From: Lasiosphaeris hirsuta
Taxonomy: Eukaryota; Ascomycota; Sordariomycetes; Sordariales; Lasiosphaeriaceae
Length of the DNA stretch: 64,000 nt
NCBI GenBank assembly: GCA_030549175.1
Contig: JAUKUA010000007.1
Span: 2,542,001 to 2,606,000 of the forward strand
Direction of reading: 5' to 3'
The position numbers were made by a program, and so were the translations under genes. Shown one piece after another: positions 8,962 through 24,200 of the stretch. The first letter of the stretch is position 1; each line of letters opens with the position of its first letter. The notes beneath the pieces are model-generated. The model was not told where the DNA came from. It saw only the letters and a program-made list of their open reading frames with translations, and did not search any database.

Positions 8962-9732
8962 CTACCCGCGGCGAAACTTGGCTGGGATATTTTCTTCGAC
9001 GATACTCCGCTTGTTCATCTCATCTAGCCGGTCCTGCTCGTCCTCCATCTCCTCGTGCTTCTTAAAGTGCGCAATATCTTCGGGATGGGTAAGATCCTCG
9101 AGCTTGGTGTTTTCATCATGGTATCTTTACCCGCGTTAGTGTTAGTTAGCTACCAACATATTTATAGTTTCGACAAAATCCAGGGTAGGGGCCTAGACAC
9201 TCACTTCTCCCAGTGATGAATCTCGTATTCATATTCATCGTCGCCATGATGGCCCGGGCCGGTGCCGATATCGGGCAGCGTCTTCCGCTGAACATCGATG
9301 AAATTTACAAATTCGTCGCGGCTGACACTGCCGTCACGGTTGGCGTCGAGCAAGCCGAGAAGCTCGCGGACGATCTCGTCCCGGCGGGCCTGCGTAACGT
9401 GCTTGTTGGACTCATCCATCAGGCCGTAGGTGCGCAGGATCTCGTTGGGCTCCCAGGTGCCGCCGGCGTTGAAGTCATGCAGGGCAAAGAAGGAAGCGGC
9501 ATCGAATTCGGCGGCGTGATGTTCCTCTGTGGGGATGCCGACGTGCCGATTAGCGAGAGACACGGACGAGATACGGGTGCGGGAAGGTTTGAGGCGTACC
9601 AGCCATGTGCTTCTCCATCCAGCTAGCATTCTCGCCGACGACCGGCTTTTGTGACTCGCTGCCGTGGTCGCCGTGCCCGAGGACGTGCCCCGCAAGCCCG
9701 AGGCCGGTGAGCAGGAACCCGGACGTGCGCAT
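8962..9732 (-). CDS. Ssp120-like secretory-pathway EF-hand protein
   Basis: Three exons, in coding order 9732-9600, 9526-9205 and 9124-8962, separated by GT-AG introns of 73 and 80 bp, giving 205 aa. It opens with a signal peptide (MRTSGFLLTGLGLAGHVLG) and a WMEKHMAEEHH segment. Two EF-hand regions follow: a diverged one at FDAASFFALHDFNAGG and a canonical 12-residue loop DANRDGSVSRDE. The C-terminus is charged and coiled (YHDENTKLEDLTHPEDIAHF, then EEMEDEQDRLDEMNKRSI). This layout matches fungal Ssp120/nucleobindin-like Ca2+-binding proteins, which in yeast act with the cargo receptor Emp46/47 between ER and Golgi. Splicing is well supported because both junctions restore the family sequence (HMA|EEHH and WEK|YHDE). 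Function in this organism is inferred from the family. Confidence 0.85.
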
Positions 9733-12700
9733 CGTGGGCTGGATGTCGACAAAAAGTTGCAAAAACAACTGCCTTGACTCGGTCGGCGCAGTTGCGTGCG
9801 AGTTCGGTCGGGGCGAATGGGGAAAACAGCAAGATGCAGAAATCAATTGAGGTATTAATCTGAGATAGGCAGCATGCAGCGCTTCGTATACGCAGTGTGC
9901 AATGGCAGGATCCGGATGAAGAGGTTGGGCGCGACTTCGTTGTCGGCAGTGCGATTCTCTGCACAACAGCAATCTGCAATCTGCAATCGAGTTCTGCCAG
10001 TTTGCGGTGTCCGCCGGCGCGGTGTCTCTACAGTAGTACGGACCGCCAAGAGCCTGCCATCGACCTAGCACAGAGCGCGCCTTACTCGCTGCAGGGGGGG
10101 GGGGGGGGGGGTCCGGGTCCGCTACCAAGATCAAGCAAACAGCGGGACCGCCGTTTGACGGGCATCCGTCCGCGTTCAAAATATTCCTATCACCACCCCT
10201 AGAAAATGCTATTTGGGCGAATACCATATGGCCTGCCCGACTGACTACCGATTGCCGAAACAGAAAGCGCCCCAAAAAAAAAAAAAGCGAACAAGGGAGA
10301 GAGAATTGTTGCTCGTTCCTTGTGCAAATGTCTCGGCTGCTTCGAGCTGGTGCGCAAGAAAGACGTCAGCGCTTGTGACACTGTGACACTTCAGATCTCC
10401 CACCTTTAGCCCACCAATCGCATCTCGGCCTTGGGAATCTGGCACTTGTCAGTCAACCGAACTTCCTTGCATATGCTGGGGCGTCTTCATGCGCGCAAGC
10501 GGTTTGGGACACTTGGGCCTCCACGCCATCAACTCGGCGCCAGCCCTAAACCTGCCAATTGCCTGCGAATCGAATCGCCAAAAAGCACGCAGCGCAGCAA
10601 TTCTTGCCAATTCTTGCGCGGCTGTGGTCTGTGGGGATTTGTGTCCGGGAGGAATGAGAGGGGGACGACTCCCGCAGGCAAAGAGAGATAGATGGCTGTT
10701 CACCACGGCCTTTTGTGTGATTTGGCTTAAATGGCATTCATCTCGCGTTTTCTCCCCATCCGTCGTCCCGACTCTGGCTATCTGATTGTCTCATGGTTAC
10801 CATTAGGGCCACCGACATCAGTGTATGAATCAAGAAGCTCCTATCCGCCACGCTGCCGGGACGCACCCTATCTCTCCCGTCCCGAGCGACCGAGCCTCGC
10901 AGGACCGCCGCACGAACCATTATCCAAGATTGCATTCGCAACCAGAAATGTTCCAGAAGGACAACCGAACGCCCTCACGGCACAAGGATCCCCCAACGCA
11001 TTTGAGCCTAGAGATCTAACATGAGCATCTCGAAATGCCATATTATCATACCCTCTGCTCTAGGGCCCTCGGGTTGCGCTTTCTTTCTTTTTCACGCCGT
11101 CTTCCTTTTCTTCGTCTGTTCTCTCTGCCCATCTGTCTCCTGCACATTTTCCCAGAACCCCCCTTCCCTCCTCCCCCCCCCCAAAGCAAGGGAAGCCCGC
11201 ACACGAAAAAGTTGAGCAGTCACCCCCAAACTTCCCCACGGCGCAAAAATCCGATCTCCTAGCCGCCAACTAGAGCAATTGCCAAACAAATTTGTCACAG
11301 ATCGGGCAAAGTGCAAGTGGAATGAATATATCTTCATGCCCTCATCCCAAAACCCCCCTCACCTGCCTGTTTGGTCCTTCAACTCAACATTCTCCCCTCG
11401 CCCACATCAAGTGATTTCCCCCATCAACCCAACAACAAAAAAAGACATGACATCCCATCCTCTCTTCTCCCTTCTTCAGACATCCCAGCCTGCACCCCTC
11501 TGCTCTCCACCCCCCTTACTCGAACTCACGTCATCTCCCCCATCACCACCCGTCACGGCTAAAGCCGAGCCAACCAAACTGGATTGCCTGCGAGTTTGAC
11601 CGCTGCGTTGGCACATGTTGGGGCCGCTGGCAAACACATGCCGCCCAACGCGCACCACCAATGAGTGGCATAGCACCGCCCTCCAATCAAAAAGCCAAGT
11701 ACATGCCCCATGCTATCCCATCTTGCCCTTCTTTTCGTTCCTCCAGTCTTCGGCAGCTCCAAAGAGTCCATTTGCCAGACCTGCCGAGCCTACGCATAAA
11801 AGACATGCATACATGCCGTGAATGCAACCTCTGACTAGGAGGTAATTGAGGGCGCAGATGGACAGCGAAGCAAAAATGCAGTTGAGTGTCGGCAAAGGCC
11901 AGCAGGCAACCACCTACTCCCATCCCACCGCTGCACCGAGGCCATATATTGAGTTCATGCTTCTTATGTTGCGGCGCTTCGCAGCGTTCGAAAACTGCAC
12001 TCCGCCTCCTCTCCCCCCCCCCTCCCCCTTCCCGACTCAGTCGGTCATCCACTTTCCCATCCTCCGCCCTGTCACTGTTCTTTCATCAACTTCACGAAGA
12101 CAACTTGTATCTTTATCACAAAATTTCTTTTGAAAGAGCATCAAAGTTGGAAAAGTAACTACCGATCCTATGACGGGAAAACTATAAGTACAAAAGTTAT
12201 GGACAGGAAAAAGAAGCAAACTCCCCCGCCGCCCATTCCCCCTTAGGTATAAAAAAGGAAATACAACAAGCAATTCAACCACACCCTCGGAATGATGCCA
12301 CGGTTCGGCTCTCCCTGCTATTAACAACCAAGTCGGTTCGTTCATCCCTTTTTTTTCTCTCCATCCCTCCCAAGCGTTGTCCTTATTACTCTGTCCCTCC
12401 TACCTCAACAAAGCAAACAAGACGACTAAGCATCATAAAGCAACGGCCGTTTAAATCAGAGCATCGTAATCAAAGCCGCTTCACCCGTGTGCAGCCCATT
12501 CGAAAAAGAACAACACATTGTGTTTCGTTTTTGGAGATCTCTCTCCCGCCCGCTCGCTCTTGTTTCCTCAAACAGCCGCCCAACCAAAACCGCGCTTCCG
12601 GATCGCCCGCGCCAACCGCCCAATTCTGCCCGCATGCACACACGAGAAGATGTTTACCCTCCAGCGCCGCCATTTGTTGGTATAGTATGCTTTCCCTTCC

Positions 12701-13508
12701 CCGTCCCTTTCCCTTGTGTGTGTGTGTGTACCACTGTTTCCTGTCCGGATCCTTTCCTCCAAAATGCGGGGGTATGATATGGCTTGAACGTCGTTTCATG
12801 GAGTCATTCAGTTCGGACGTTTCTTCCTTTCCCTTCGTGGTGTGCGTGCGCGTTCCCCTCCCGTTCTCCGACAGATGAATTATTATGAAATTTTGAAAAA
12901 AAACAGAGAAACCCGAAAATCGTCAGCTGACAAGCAGCCCAACACTCACCATCTGGCCTTCTTCACGCCACGCGATTCAATACATGGGAGGAAGAGCAGG
13001 GAGCAGGGAGCAGGAGGCGGAACTGTCGAAATCGAGGGAAAATGCCAGAATTGCCCCAAGATGTATGGGACTGAACAAAGTTCAATGGGAAAATAGCGAG
13101 GAAAATGACTGCGCCATCACCGACAAATCCGAAAAAGCTCGAATCCGATCAGGACATTGCGATGGGGCAGGAAAATCAACAAATATTCGGCGGCCATCTT
13201 GGTTCTGTAGTCCCCATCTGGTATAAGTCTTTTGTCTCCGTGGAAAGACTTTGGGTTGCAATGGACTGTCCGCCGTCCAGAGGGATCGGCGACGAAAATC
13301 CAATCCGATGACGAAGACGACAACAAAGAAGCCCAGAGTTGGACGAGATATGCTGTTGGTACACAGGTCGCTCTTCCGAGCGCCTGAAGGGGGGTATTGA
13401 TGAGACGTAACAACAATTAATGGTACGATGCAAGAGCCCGGAAAAGAACAGGACAAAAACCCCGTCAGCGAACACCTGAGCGCCGAAAATCACAGCAAGA
13501 AGCACATT
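9733..13508. other. Large intergenic region between SSP120-like and C2H2 genes
   Basis: About 3.8 kb lies between the start of the EF-hand gene and the stop of the C2H2 gene, both on the minus strand. It holds a run of 18 G (10094-10111), a run of 13 A (10274-10286) and several C runs. From about 11.0 to 12.9 kb the plus strand is strikingly pyrimidine-rich (many CTC/TTC/CCC tracts), with a short TG run near 12717-12730. ORFs in it are all short with no protein character. It presumably contains the EF-hand promoter and the C2H2 3' UTR. Confidence 0.55.
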
Positions 13509-15097
<1,589 letters not shown>

Positions 15098-16279
15098 TCT
15101 TCCCTAAGGGGGTGCTGCTTTTTTCCTAATGTGTTGATGTTCCTTGCTTGGAAGTCGGTGCGGGTCGGGACGGGCGGGTCGGTCGTGCACGTTGGCTCTA
15201 CTTATAAGACAGTCGCCTCTTGCCCCCTGGTCGTGGAGGTGTGGGGAGCTGGGAGCCAAGGTGCCCTGGGGCAGCGCGTGTGAACTGGGGTGTTCAGCAC
15301 ACCGGAAGGGCAGGCCACCGGTGACTTTTGTGGCGAGTGCTGGAAGACAGGGCCCGGGGTGGGTGGGTGTTTTGGGCGTTTTGCGTGGTACCTAATCCAG
15401 GAATGGCACCCAAGCGTGATCTTCTCAATGCAACCAGGCTATGCAGATTTCCGCGACAACTTCACACAGAGAATGAAAGAGTTGGTGGACTGCAATCGGT
15501 AATCAACTGGCACCTAGAAAAGTGGGCGGGCGTCCGGCGCAATGATTGCGGAATGGTGGGGTGGTGCTGAGTCGCAGAGTTGAGAGTTGGGAAACGAGAG
15601 AGAGAATGGAGTGCGCGCAGGCTTGCTCCGGGACGGCACAGCTGATGGGTTGGTGCAAGCCAGGAGGATGGAGGGAACAGAAGGATATGGTGGTTGGTGA
15701 TTCCTTGACGACGGGGATATGAAGCTTGGGTACCGTCAGCACGACAACAAATACAGTGACAACAATGACAGCAGCAACACAAAACAACACGAGACGAAAT
15801 AATGTGTGCTGGATATGACGATGGTCGAAGCCAAAATCACAACGGGGATGAGCTGCCTCTTAAGAAAGTTCAGTGGCTTGACCGGCCAGCGCTGCAGAAA
15901 GCTTGGTGCACGAGCACTAAAAATCTCCGCCCACGTTGTAAAATGAAGAGAGCAGACGGGGGAAGGCGGTCGCGATAGGCTAGGGCGGGGACTAGGGGCA
16001 CGACGTTGGAGTCTGGGATGAGATGGAGAGACGACGGGGGGGCTCACGCTGCAGCGGTGCAGTGCAGGACAAGAAAGTACTCCCGTACCTGTCTTGGGGA
16101 CCTAAGGTTGGGACCTAGGAATGCTGGACGGCGTGAGGTAAGGCGGAGCTAGTTCGGCAGGTTGGCCGTTCCCTCTTCGTTTCGAAGTCCAAGTGTCGAG
16201 GGCCGGCGTGTGTTAAGTTTCCGAAACTAGCAGCATAATAATGGAGGGAAGGACCTGAAGGGGGGAGGGGGTGTGCTAA

Positions 16280-16356
16280 TCAAGGTGGTGGTGATAGCGG
16301 ACGGTAGTAGCGGTGCAGCGGTGGTGGTGGTGGTATTGTGAGGGGGGGGGGGGGGG
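16280..16356. repeat. GGT-rich triplet repeat ending in a run of 15 G
   Basis: GGTGGTGGTGATAGCGGACGG-type triplets continue to a longer GGT run, followed by GTGA and 15 consecutive G at 16342-16356. Such G-tract clusters can form quadruplexes and are prone to sequencing-length error. Confidence 0.75.
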
Positions 16357-17976
16357 CCGCTCTCAGGAACCACGCTATGCGGATCGCCAAAGGCTTCTGG
16401 GCCTGCCGGTGCCTGGGATGCAGGTTCGTTGCAGACGCAGCTTGCTGGCCCTTTTTACCTAAGAGGTTTGCGGCCGACTGCCGAATCCAGGACCGGGGGG
16501 GAATGCTCGAGGTTGCTGAGCTGTGATTTCGTTTCCGTCTCTGCTGCTTGATGCTTCTCCGGCCGCTTTTCTCGTTTTTGCTCTTATTACTCTCCCTCTT
16601 GTCGTCCCGATCGGGCCTGGCTAGACCGTCGATGGATCTGACTCGGCAAACAAGTGCACAGTCCCTTTCGAGTTTCTCCACACGACGCTTGCGATCAGAG
16701 AAGCGGGAAAGCCAAACTGACGCGATGGGGGGAGCGACTTGTCAGAAAGCAGGGACCTGGGGGTGAGGTCCTTTTTGTGTCGCTCCAACGGTTGTTTGGT
16801 GGGCGAGGTGGGCAGAGTGGACAGAAAAAGCAAATATTAGACTCAAGAGATCTCGCAGCCCTGCTTCTGGCTGGCTTGCTTGCTTCTTCTCCCCGTCCCG
16901 TCGTCGTCGTTGCTTCTTTGCGGGCCTCGCAAAGCTCCGCTCCGAGATCCACCCGAGACAGGTGAACAAGAAGCGCGACAAGTGTCGTCCAAGCCCTGAC
17001 CTGGCGAGTATAAGGCTGGGTTGGTGATTGAAAGTGAAGAGACGATATAGAAAGGGCGGTACCACAATACTTTGTCAATGTGCTGCTGCGGTGGTTATTG
17101 CTGGAGATGATATGCGTCTTCAACAATGCAGGAATTGGCCCCAGATCTAGTCAATGTGGTCGGGGATGCCTCGTGGGTTATGTACACGCACGGAGGAGAC
17201 GATCTCATCAACTGACCAGAACAAGCAAGCCCTCTGGGCAGATGAGATGGATCCAAATACGGCTATGAGTTATCGCAGGCGTATTGAAGAACCCTGTGGC
17301 GGTCGATGAGGCTATAGTATCGGATGCTATAGTCTACCTCCTCTCCTCCTCTTTTCCCTCTTTATCGTCCTACCAGTGGTCCGGTGCGGAGAGGAGGGGA
17401 AAGATGGGGATGGCGAATGTGTGGTGGATGGCGACGGACGGCACGAACTGAGAGTGTCTGTGGCCTTGGGCCTCGCTGCGGGCAGGTACCTCAGGAACAA
17501 GCAGCGCTGCAACCTCGATGCCCTCTTCGGCCTGGGTTGGGTGCGTCTGATGGAGGGGGCGCTCGGGCACTTTCTGCCAGGCCCAATGCTGCTATGCAGG
17601 ACAGAAATTGAGGGTTAGATCAGGGAGGGCAGAACGGGCCCCCTGGGTACTGTCTGCTGGCCGTGGTGGAGGAGGTGGCGATCTCCTCTGGCTGGGACTA
17701 CCTCTTAGAAGGGGAGTATGTCTGGCTGCGGGGGTTCGCCATAAAAATAAGCCGCGCAACCGAGAGAGATAGGTGAGTTGGTGTGACTTTCTCGCAGCGG
17801 CCGGCAGCGCACAAGCAGGCAAGCAGATGCGCAGAGCAGGCCGGGGCAGGCCTGGGCAGCTCAGGACAGGACTCGCCTGACGTTTGCCCCTGGTCTGTCG
17901 TTGTGTTGCGTCTGTGATGGGGCAGCAGCAACAGAGAGAGCAGCGGCAGCGGAGCGTTGAGGTGCAGCAGGCCCAC

Positions 17977-18039
17977 GATCCAACCTTTTGATCCAACCTT
18001 TTGATCCAACCTTTTGATCCAACCTGTGATCCGACCTGC
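17977..18039. repeat. 13-bp tandem repeat GATCCAACCTTTT
   Basis: Three perfect copies of GATCCAACCTTTT (17977-18015) are followed by two shortened, diverged copies (GATCCAACCTGT and GATCCGACCTGC). It lies in non-coding DNA. Confidence 0.9.
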
Positions 18040-19955
18040 AGGCTCGCACCCAAACCCACGAGATATGCGTGCACGCTGGATGGATTAGGTGTTTGAGGGA
18101 AGTGCAATTGAGAGGGCGGAGGACATCAATTGGGACAGCGAAACCAAGCAAAGAGCGAAAGGGAAACCCAAGGGACCTTTGGGGGGGGGAGATAGCAAGT
18201 GTTACGATATGTATGAAGGTATGTATGTGTGGCAGACGTGTGCGGAGAGCTAGAGAGCACACAACACAGCACACAGCACACACGGCAGCGAGGTGGTGTG
18301 TGTATGCGCAGGGCAGGACGGGCAGGCAGACAGGGCAGCCGACCTCAGGCCGAACAGGCAGATCGAAGCTGCCACGGCTACCGACGCCAGGTCGCGATGA
18401 CGAGAGTGGAAGAGACAAGGAACAAGGGAAAATCCAGAGCTAGCCCAGGGTAGGGGTTGAACGGTTGGGGGGACTTTGAACACCCCCGGCTGATCGAAGC
18501 TGTCGCCTTCAACCCCCCCCCCTTGCTGTTGGTGGTGGCCTGGGGTATCTAGGTTATCCACGACGACGCTTTTTATCCGAGCTTGCCTCGAACGGGCAAG
18601 TGGCCGACGCTCCAGGCGACCAAAAGAGAAGCCTACCAGAGGTAGAGGAAAATACTAAAACTGCCTGTCAGTTGATGGGTCCTGCAGCATCAGCAGCAGG
18701 AGGAACAGCATGGGACCTTGCAAGCTATGCATCGACATGCTGCGAGTCCTCATCGCAGGCTGTTCAGCGGTCCAGGTGCCCTCACCTCGGGTCGGGCCCG
18801 TCTTTGGGCTCTGGTTCTGTTCCTCACCTTCTCGATCCTGCTAAGTCTGGGGTTACGATGGATAGACACATGGCGAGGAGGGTCCTGGCTTCATTCCTGA
18901 CAGACGACAAATAATGATTGCTCACGTCCACCCCCGTCTAGACTCGACAGCCTGCTGTAAGAGGTGTCTGGATCAATTGGGGAAGCGGACGGGACGGTAG
19001 ACGGGCTGGCGGGCGCGGAGTGCAGCGGGCAGTCCAAATCCTGGAGAAGATGGCTGCCACTGAGATGGGGGACGGCCAGAACGAGACCAACCCCCCCCTC
19101 GGTTGCCATCCTTTGATACCTTAAAATGCCTACTTTGGTGGGTGCTCTGTTCAGTTAGTTGTTCAGTGTGTGTCTGCCCACCAGCGGCCGGGAGGCTGCT
19201 CTGGCTGCTCTGACGGGAAGGAAGAGACACACTCCCACACCTACCAACCTGGAAGTACACACACGGCTCGCGAATTGGAGAATGGGTGCAGGCGTGCAGA
19301 CGTGCAGGCGTAGATGCAGGCGTGCTGCAAAGGCATCGCATCGCTGAGAAATCGCTGCCAGAGAGAGGACCTTCCCCCTGTCTCTTTTCGCGGCCAGTCG
19401 GGTGGAGTCCTTCAAAGTCTGGTTCGCGCTCCCCATTCGCTACAGACATTATGGCACGGACATTTCTGGCACTCGACCTGCGGCCCACCCGTTTGTACTG
19501 CAGGTAGCGGCCGAGAAGCTGGAGTACCTTGGGCAGGGCGGGGCCTTTGTGCAGGGGCAGAAGGCCTGGCAACCTTTCGCTCAGCAGCTCTGCCCAGCCA
19601 AGCCGACTCCAGACGAATGTGAGGGGACCTCGATGGTCCCAAAGAAACCTAGCGGTACGGGTGCTACAAAAAGAGGACTAGCGCCCACAGCCGCAGCACC
19701 GCAACTACAAGGGTAGACGTTCCCCGCGAAGGAGTGGAAGCGAGGTACACGCGAGGTACCCCCCAGTGCCCGCCCCTGGTTCGCCAAGCCTAATGGGGGC
19801 GGGCAACTTGATGGCAGCAGCAGTCGGCTAGCGAGAGGAAAGAGCGAGAATGACAAGACAGCAGATACGCAGCGACCACTGCATGAGAGAATTGAAGCAA
19901 TTAAGTTGGTCGAGGCCAGACAGACAGCAACCCCAGGTGAGCGGAGACACTCCCT

Positions 19956-19986
19956 TGATGATGATGATGCTGCTGCTGCTGCTGCT
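19956..19986. repeat. GAT/GCT trinucleotide microsatellite
   Basis: Four GAT units pass directly into about six GCT units (CTG/CAG-type triplet repeat). No reading frame of interest spans it. Confidence 0.85.
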
Positions 19987-21250
19987 ACTCAGCATTATCG
20001 TTATTGAGGGTTGATGGCACGGGTCGGTCGAAGATCCAGATTGGGCTCACATCCCCTTCCCCCAGGGCCTGGGGCAGACGGGCAGAGCAGCATCAACCGG
20101 CTAGGGAGCAAGGAAACAGATTGACAGCCCATTGAGCAGACAGCGCGGAGCGGCAGCTGTTTTACTGCCGACAATCCCTTCCCCCATTCCCCGGTCTAGA
20201 CACTCACACCCAGCACCAGCACCCTCGACATTGTACTCGACACGATCGTTACACTAGCCTCCCCCTTTGCCATTTTCCCCGTCAAGGGCAGCTATCACAG
20301 CATCACAGGAGCTGCGCCCTGCGTCTTGTCAACTGCAATCGACTCTACAAATCTGCAAAGGCAGAGTCGACTGCCCTGAAATGCAACCGCAGCATGTAAC
20401 CGTTCCTATCCATCCCATATGGCTTGAGTCGCCCGCTTGGCCAAAAATTATCACATACCGCAACACGGCCGGAGCGGGAGCCAAGGGATCAAAGAGAGGC
20501 ATGGCACTTATGCATGGCCCGGGCCAATACCGCCATGGTCCTCTCTCGACAGACAGGAGATAGGAGGCAACACTGTGGCCGTTGACAGATGTCCGTCATA
20601 CCTTAGGGTCTCACCTTACCTTTTTCTTCTTTCTTTTGCCTCTTGTTTCCTGCCTCCGTCCTTATCGGGGCTTTCGGTGTTGCAGCCCCCTGCCGACGGG
20701 GGACGGAAACTTCGGGTGCCAAAGGCTGCGAGCAATATCCATGATGCTAGAGAGTGATTGTGAGGAAGCTAACCATCAGTAATGACGCCAAACCTGTCTT
20801 GGTCCCGCTTCTTGCAGACTTGCATGCTCGCCTGCCCTTTTTGCAGCCGGTCGTCTACCCTGAGTGAAGTGAGGGCGGACTTTTGCAGCACATCATCTTG
20901 TCTCTGACAGGCGAACGTCAAGCCCTAATGTTTCAAGACGACGCTCCGTCGCTGCAGCGGGCTAGTATACAACGCCATCGGAGTCAAAAAGTAAGCCATC
21001 CACCCCTCCCCAAGAGCGGAATCGTGGGCGAAGGAGATGCAGGCGTTGTGCGGTCATTCGCCGCTGTCTCTGCCGGTAGACAGTAGTGTCGTCTAGTAAC
21101 TGTGGCTTCTTGTTCACCACCTGAAGCGACGCCCGAAAAGCCACTGCACACACCACCGAGGAACTGGGGTGGTTCTCGTCTCCACACGGGACGCCACCTA
21201 TATTATTTTCTTTTTTTCTCTATCTGACTCGAGAGCGGAAGATTTGAGAG

Positions 21251-24200
21251 GGACGCTCTCGCGCTCTTTAGGAAGTCGATATAGACAGGGTTTTCGTTCT
21301 TGATGGCCGAAACAGTCGAGGGCAATCAATCAGCCGGCTACCGTTTCTGACTGCAACCGGGCAAACCACCTTGTCGGGCAACGGAGAAAATGGTCAGCGA
21401 TGCTGAAGCTAGCCCCTGTTTTTGCCTGGGAAACGAAACGCCGCCAAAAGGGATGTGGGCGAGGGACTCGGAAAAAGTGGCGGCCACCGGCTGTGATCCG
21501 AGACCCGTTCTCGACCCGTTCTCAATGCCACAACTTCTGGTCCCGGGTCAACAAGAAAAAAAGGTGTCGATATTATATTGGGGCCCCTTGTTCGCTGTCC
21601 CGTCTGGTCGTCGGGGCTAAACACAGCCCACCCCAAGCCGTTTTGTTTTAAAAGAACCAATAATCAATAATGGATATCGATCGCCATAGTAGCCGTCTCT
21701 AGCTCGCTCTCTTTTCTTTTGTCCCCTAACAGACAAATGCGAAATAGGGGGGAGGCCCATATTAGCCTCTGATATTGTCACCGATAAGACACCGACGCCG
21801 CCACGATAAAGGCTGAATTATCTCGAGTTTTCGTCTCATTGACATCAGTAGCTTGGATACCTCACATCACCATCGGACAAGCTGCTTCTCCTCTGCCCCT
21901 CCTTTTTCCGAACCTGTGATTGACAGTGGTGACGGAAGAAGGGAAAAGTGGGGGAGGGGATGAAGGTGGCTGGGCAGGGGTTGTCTCCGCAACAAGAAAG
22001 GGAGGGGGGCAGGTGCGAGCTTTGCTTTCCTTTCAACCATCAACTAGCTGTTTGGGTTTGCACCTTTCTCCGGTTGATGTGCCTGCCGCATTTTTTTTTA
22101 CGATGACGGATCGGATGACGGCGGCGATTTGCGGTGAAGGGAACGGTGGGGCGTCCCACGAGGGGTTACGATCCCGTCAAACAAAACACGGAACCACCAA
22201 GACCCTGACGCTTGTGCTGGGAGGAACAGCAGGAGGGTCAACCCTGTAGTTCCCAGGTCAGGATGCCCTTGTCGGTGCTGATGCCGTGCAATAAGAGGAC
22301 CGTCACCGGTAGGGTAATCAGCGGATAAGGGATTGCCTGGGCGGCCGGCGCCGCATCATCACACACTTAGTACTTGGTGCGGCGGGGCACGCTCGGTCTG
22401 CTGAGGGTGGTTTTGCAGCAACAGCAGCCCAGGACCCTACACTAGCAGCTAGTACGTGCACCAGTAGCTACACCACCAGTCTGGCCTCCTAGCAGTGGTG
22501 ACAGCGGGCCATATTTTCTGATTCGGTGGATCGGTTTAGAAATAGCTACCAATGGTGTGTATGTACCACTTCTCTCTTGCCCGCGATGCAAATGAATGCA
22601 ATTGGGCGGCGCAACGGAGCGGGCTGGGGACTGGGGAAGGTGAAGAGCAGAGAATTTGAGGTGAGCAACGAGATTGGCACGGCTGACCTGCCTCGCATTG
22701 AGGTCAACAATCGCTAGTCTGATTAGTGTACCAAGTTTGACATTTCAAGGCTCGCAATGCTTTTCTGTTTCTGTTTCTGTCTCTGTTTCTCTGTGTCTCC
22801 CCTGCGTGACTAGCTCCCGTGTTATTAGCGAATGCTATTGTCGGTCCATGACACTGACAGCCCGCTGCCATCGCTGCTACCAAAGAAGTCCATGAAAATG
22901 AAATATGATAGTACACCGCCAGAGCCATCTCTAGACCGCGGGTCAGTTCGGCCAGTGACCAGCCACTCTCCTTGCGCTAGAGAAGTCGTAACGGGTTGGT
23001 CAGTCAAGCACAGCAAGGGTCTTCATGAGCATTACGTTTTGGTATGGGATAGGAATATAGGGATATGAGGCTAATGGTGAACGAGGCACGCTAGTTGGAT
23101 CGTGGTTTCTCCGCCAGCCCTCTACTTGCTTTTTCCGCCGATGAGGCTCGTCCAGGCGTCCCACCACCACCCCTTCCTTGCCTTTCAAGATCGATTGCCA
23201 AGGTACGGAGTAGTGCAGTGAAGATCGCGCCTTGCACTTTGCCCTGGCAGAAGCAATGATGAATTTTCTCTTTCGCTCGGCACCAGCAGGCTTTGCCAGC
23301 TGGCTAGTTTAATAGCTAACCCACTGGCCAAAATGGGCATTCTCTGTCGTCGACCAGTCCGCTCCTCGACACGCCAGATGCATCTCCAGGGTGTCTCGAA
23401 GCTCAAGTAACACCAGACTATACGGCTACTTTTAGCTCTTACCAATTGTGAAACGCTGGGTACTATTAGCCTAGCGGCGCAACTTTTCTCAGCACGCCAT
23501 GGAGCTCCCTCAGCCACCAAATTTCCCACTTCAGCGATTGCGCCCCTTCCATTGGTCCTTGGGCTCAATATTCGGGTCTGCTTCATGATGGAGAGGGATC
23601 ATCGCCAGCAACGAGGGCACAAGGTTTCGCTCGCGCGACAACGATCAAATTACAGCCCCCAGCTTCCCCAGATTTCGAGCCCTCCGAGCCAGGGATGGTC
23701 GAGAACGACCCATGGATATGCCGACGCCGACGCCATGCTATTCGACAGGGTTCGGTTATGGCCTCAGCAGCCAGGTCCAGAACCTTTATCGATCGGGTGC
23801 CACTTTAACTTGCGATGGCGATCTAAGTGACGGGAGAGAGGGAAGCGTCGTCACGGTGGTGGTCACTACGAATCATGGGCGAGCGGCAAACGCCTCCATC
23901 AGGTAACAAGACCCCAAGGACCAAGGTACCAAGGAATAACTCAGGACTCGCGACAGATCTTCCCGTCCCTCTATCGATGATGATTTGATGGCATATGGGG
24001 TGTGTGGTGCGTTCCCAAAAACCTCAAACAGCCGGTTCTCCCAATGCTGGAGTGGCATTTTTCTGGCCGTCGTACCGCATACCATCACCAAAAAGTCTGC
24101 AAAAGGGTCCGAATGGAGTCGTGTTTTGCAACTCTGGACATGTACGTCCAGTCTCAACTTTGCGGGGAAAGCGATCGAGGTAGCCACGGCTGACCAAAAG

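Larger units (their letters stand above)
15098..21250. other. Gene desert, part 1: upstream of the C2H2 regulator
   Basis: No supportable gene in about 6.2 kb. The first 2 kb presumably contain the promoter and leader of the C2H2 gene (minus strand). It includes GGT triplet repeats and a run of 15 G (16280-16356), a pyrimidine tract at 17337-17370, the 13-bp GATCC repeat at 17977, AC/AG-rich stretches near 18250-18350, and a GAT/GCT triplet tract at 19956-19986. GC content stays moderate to high, and stop codons are scattered in every frame. Confidence 0.55.
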
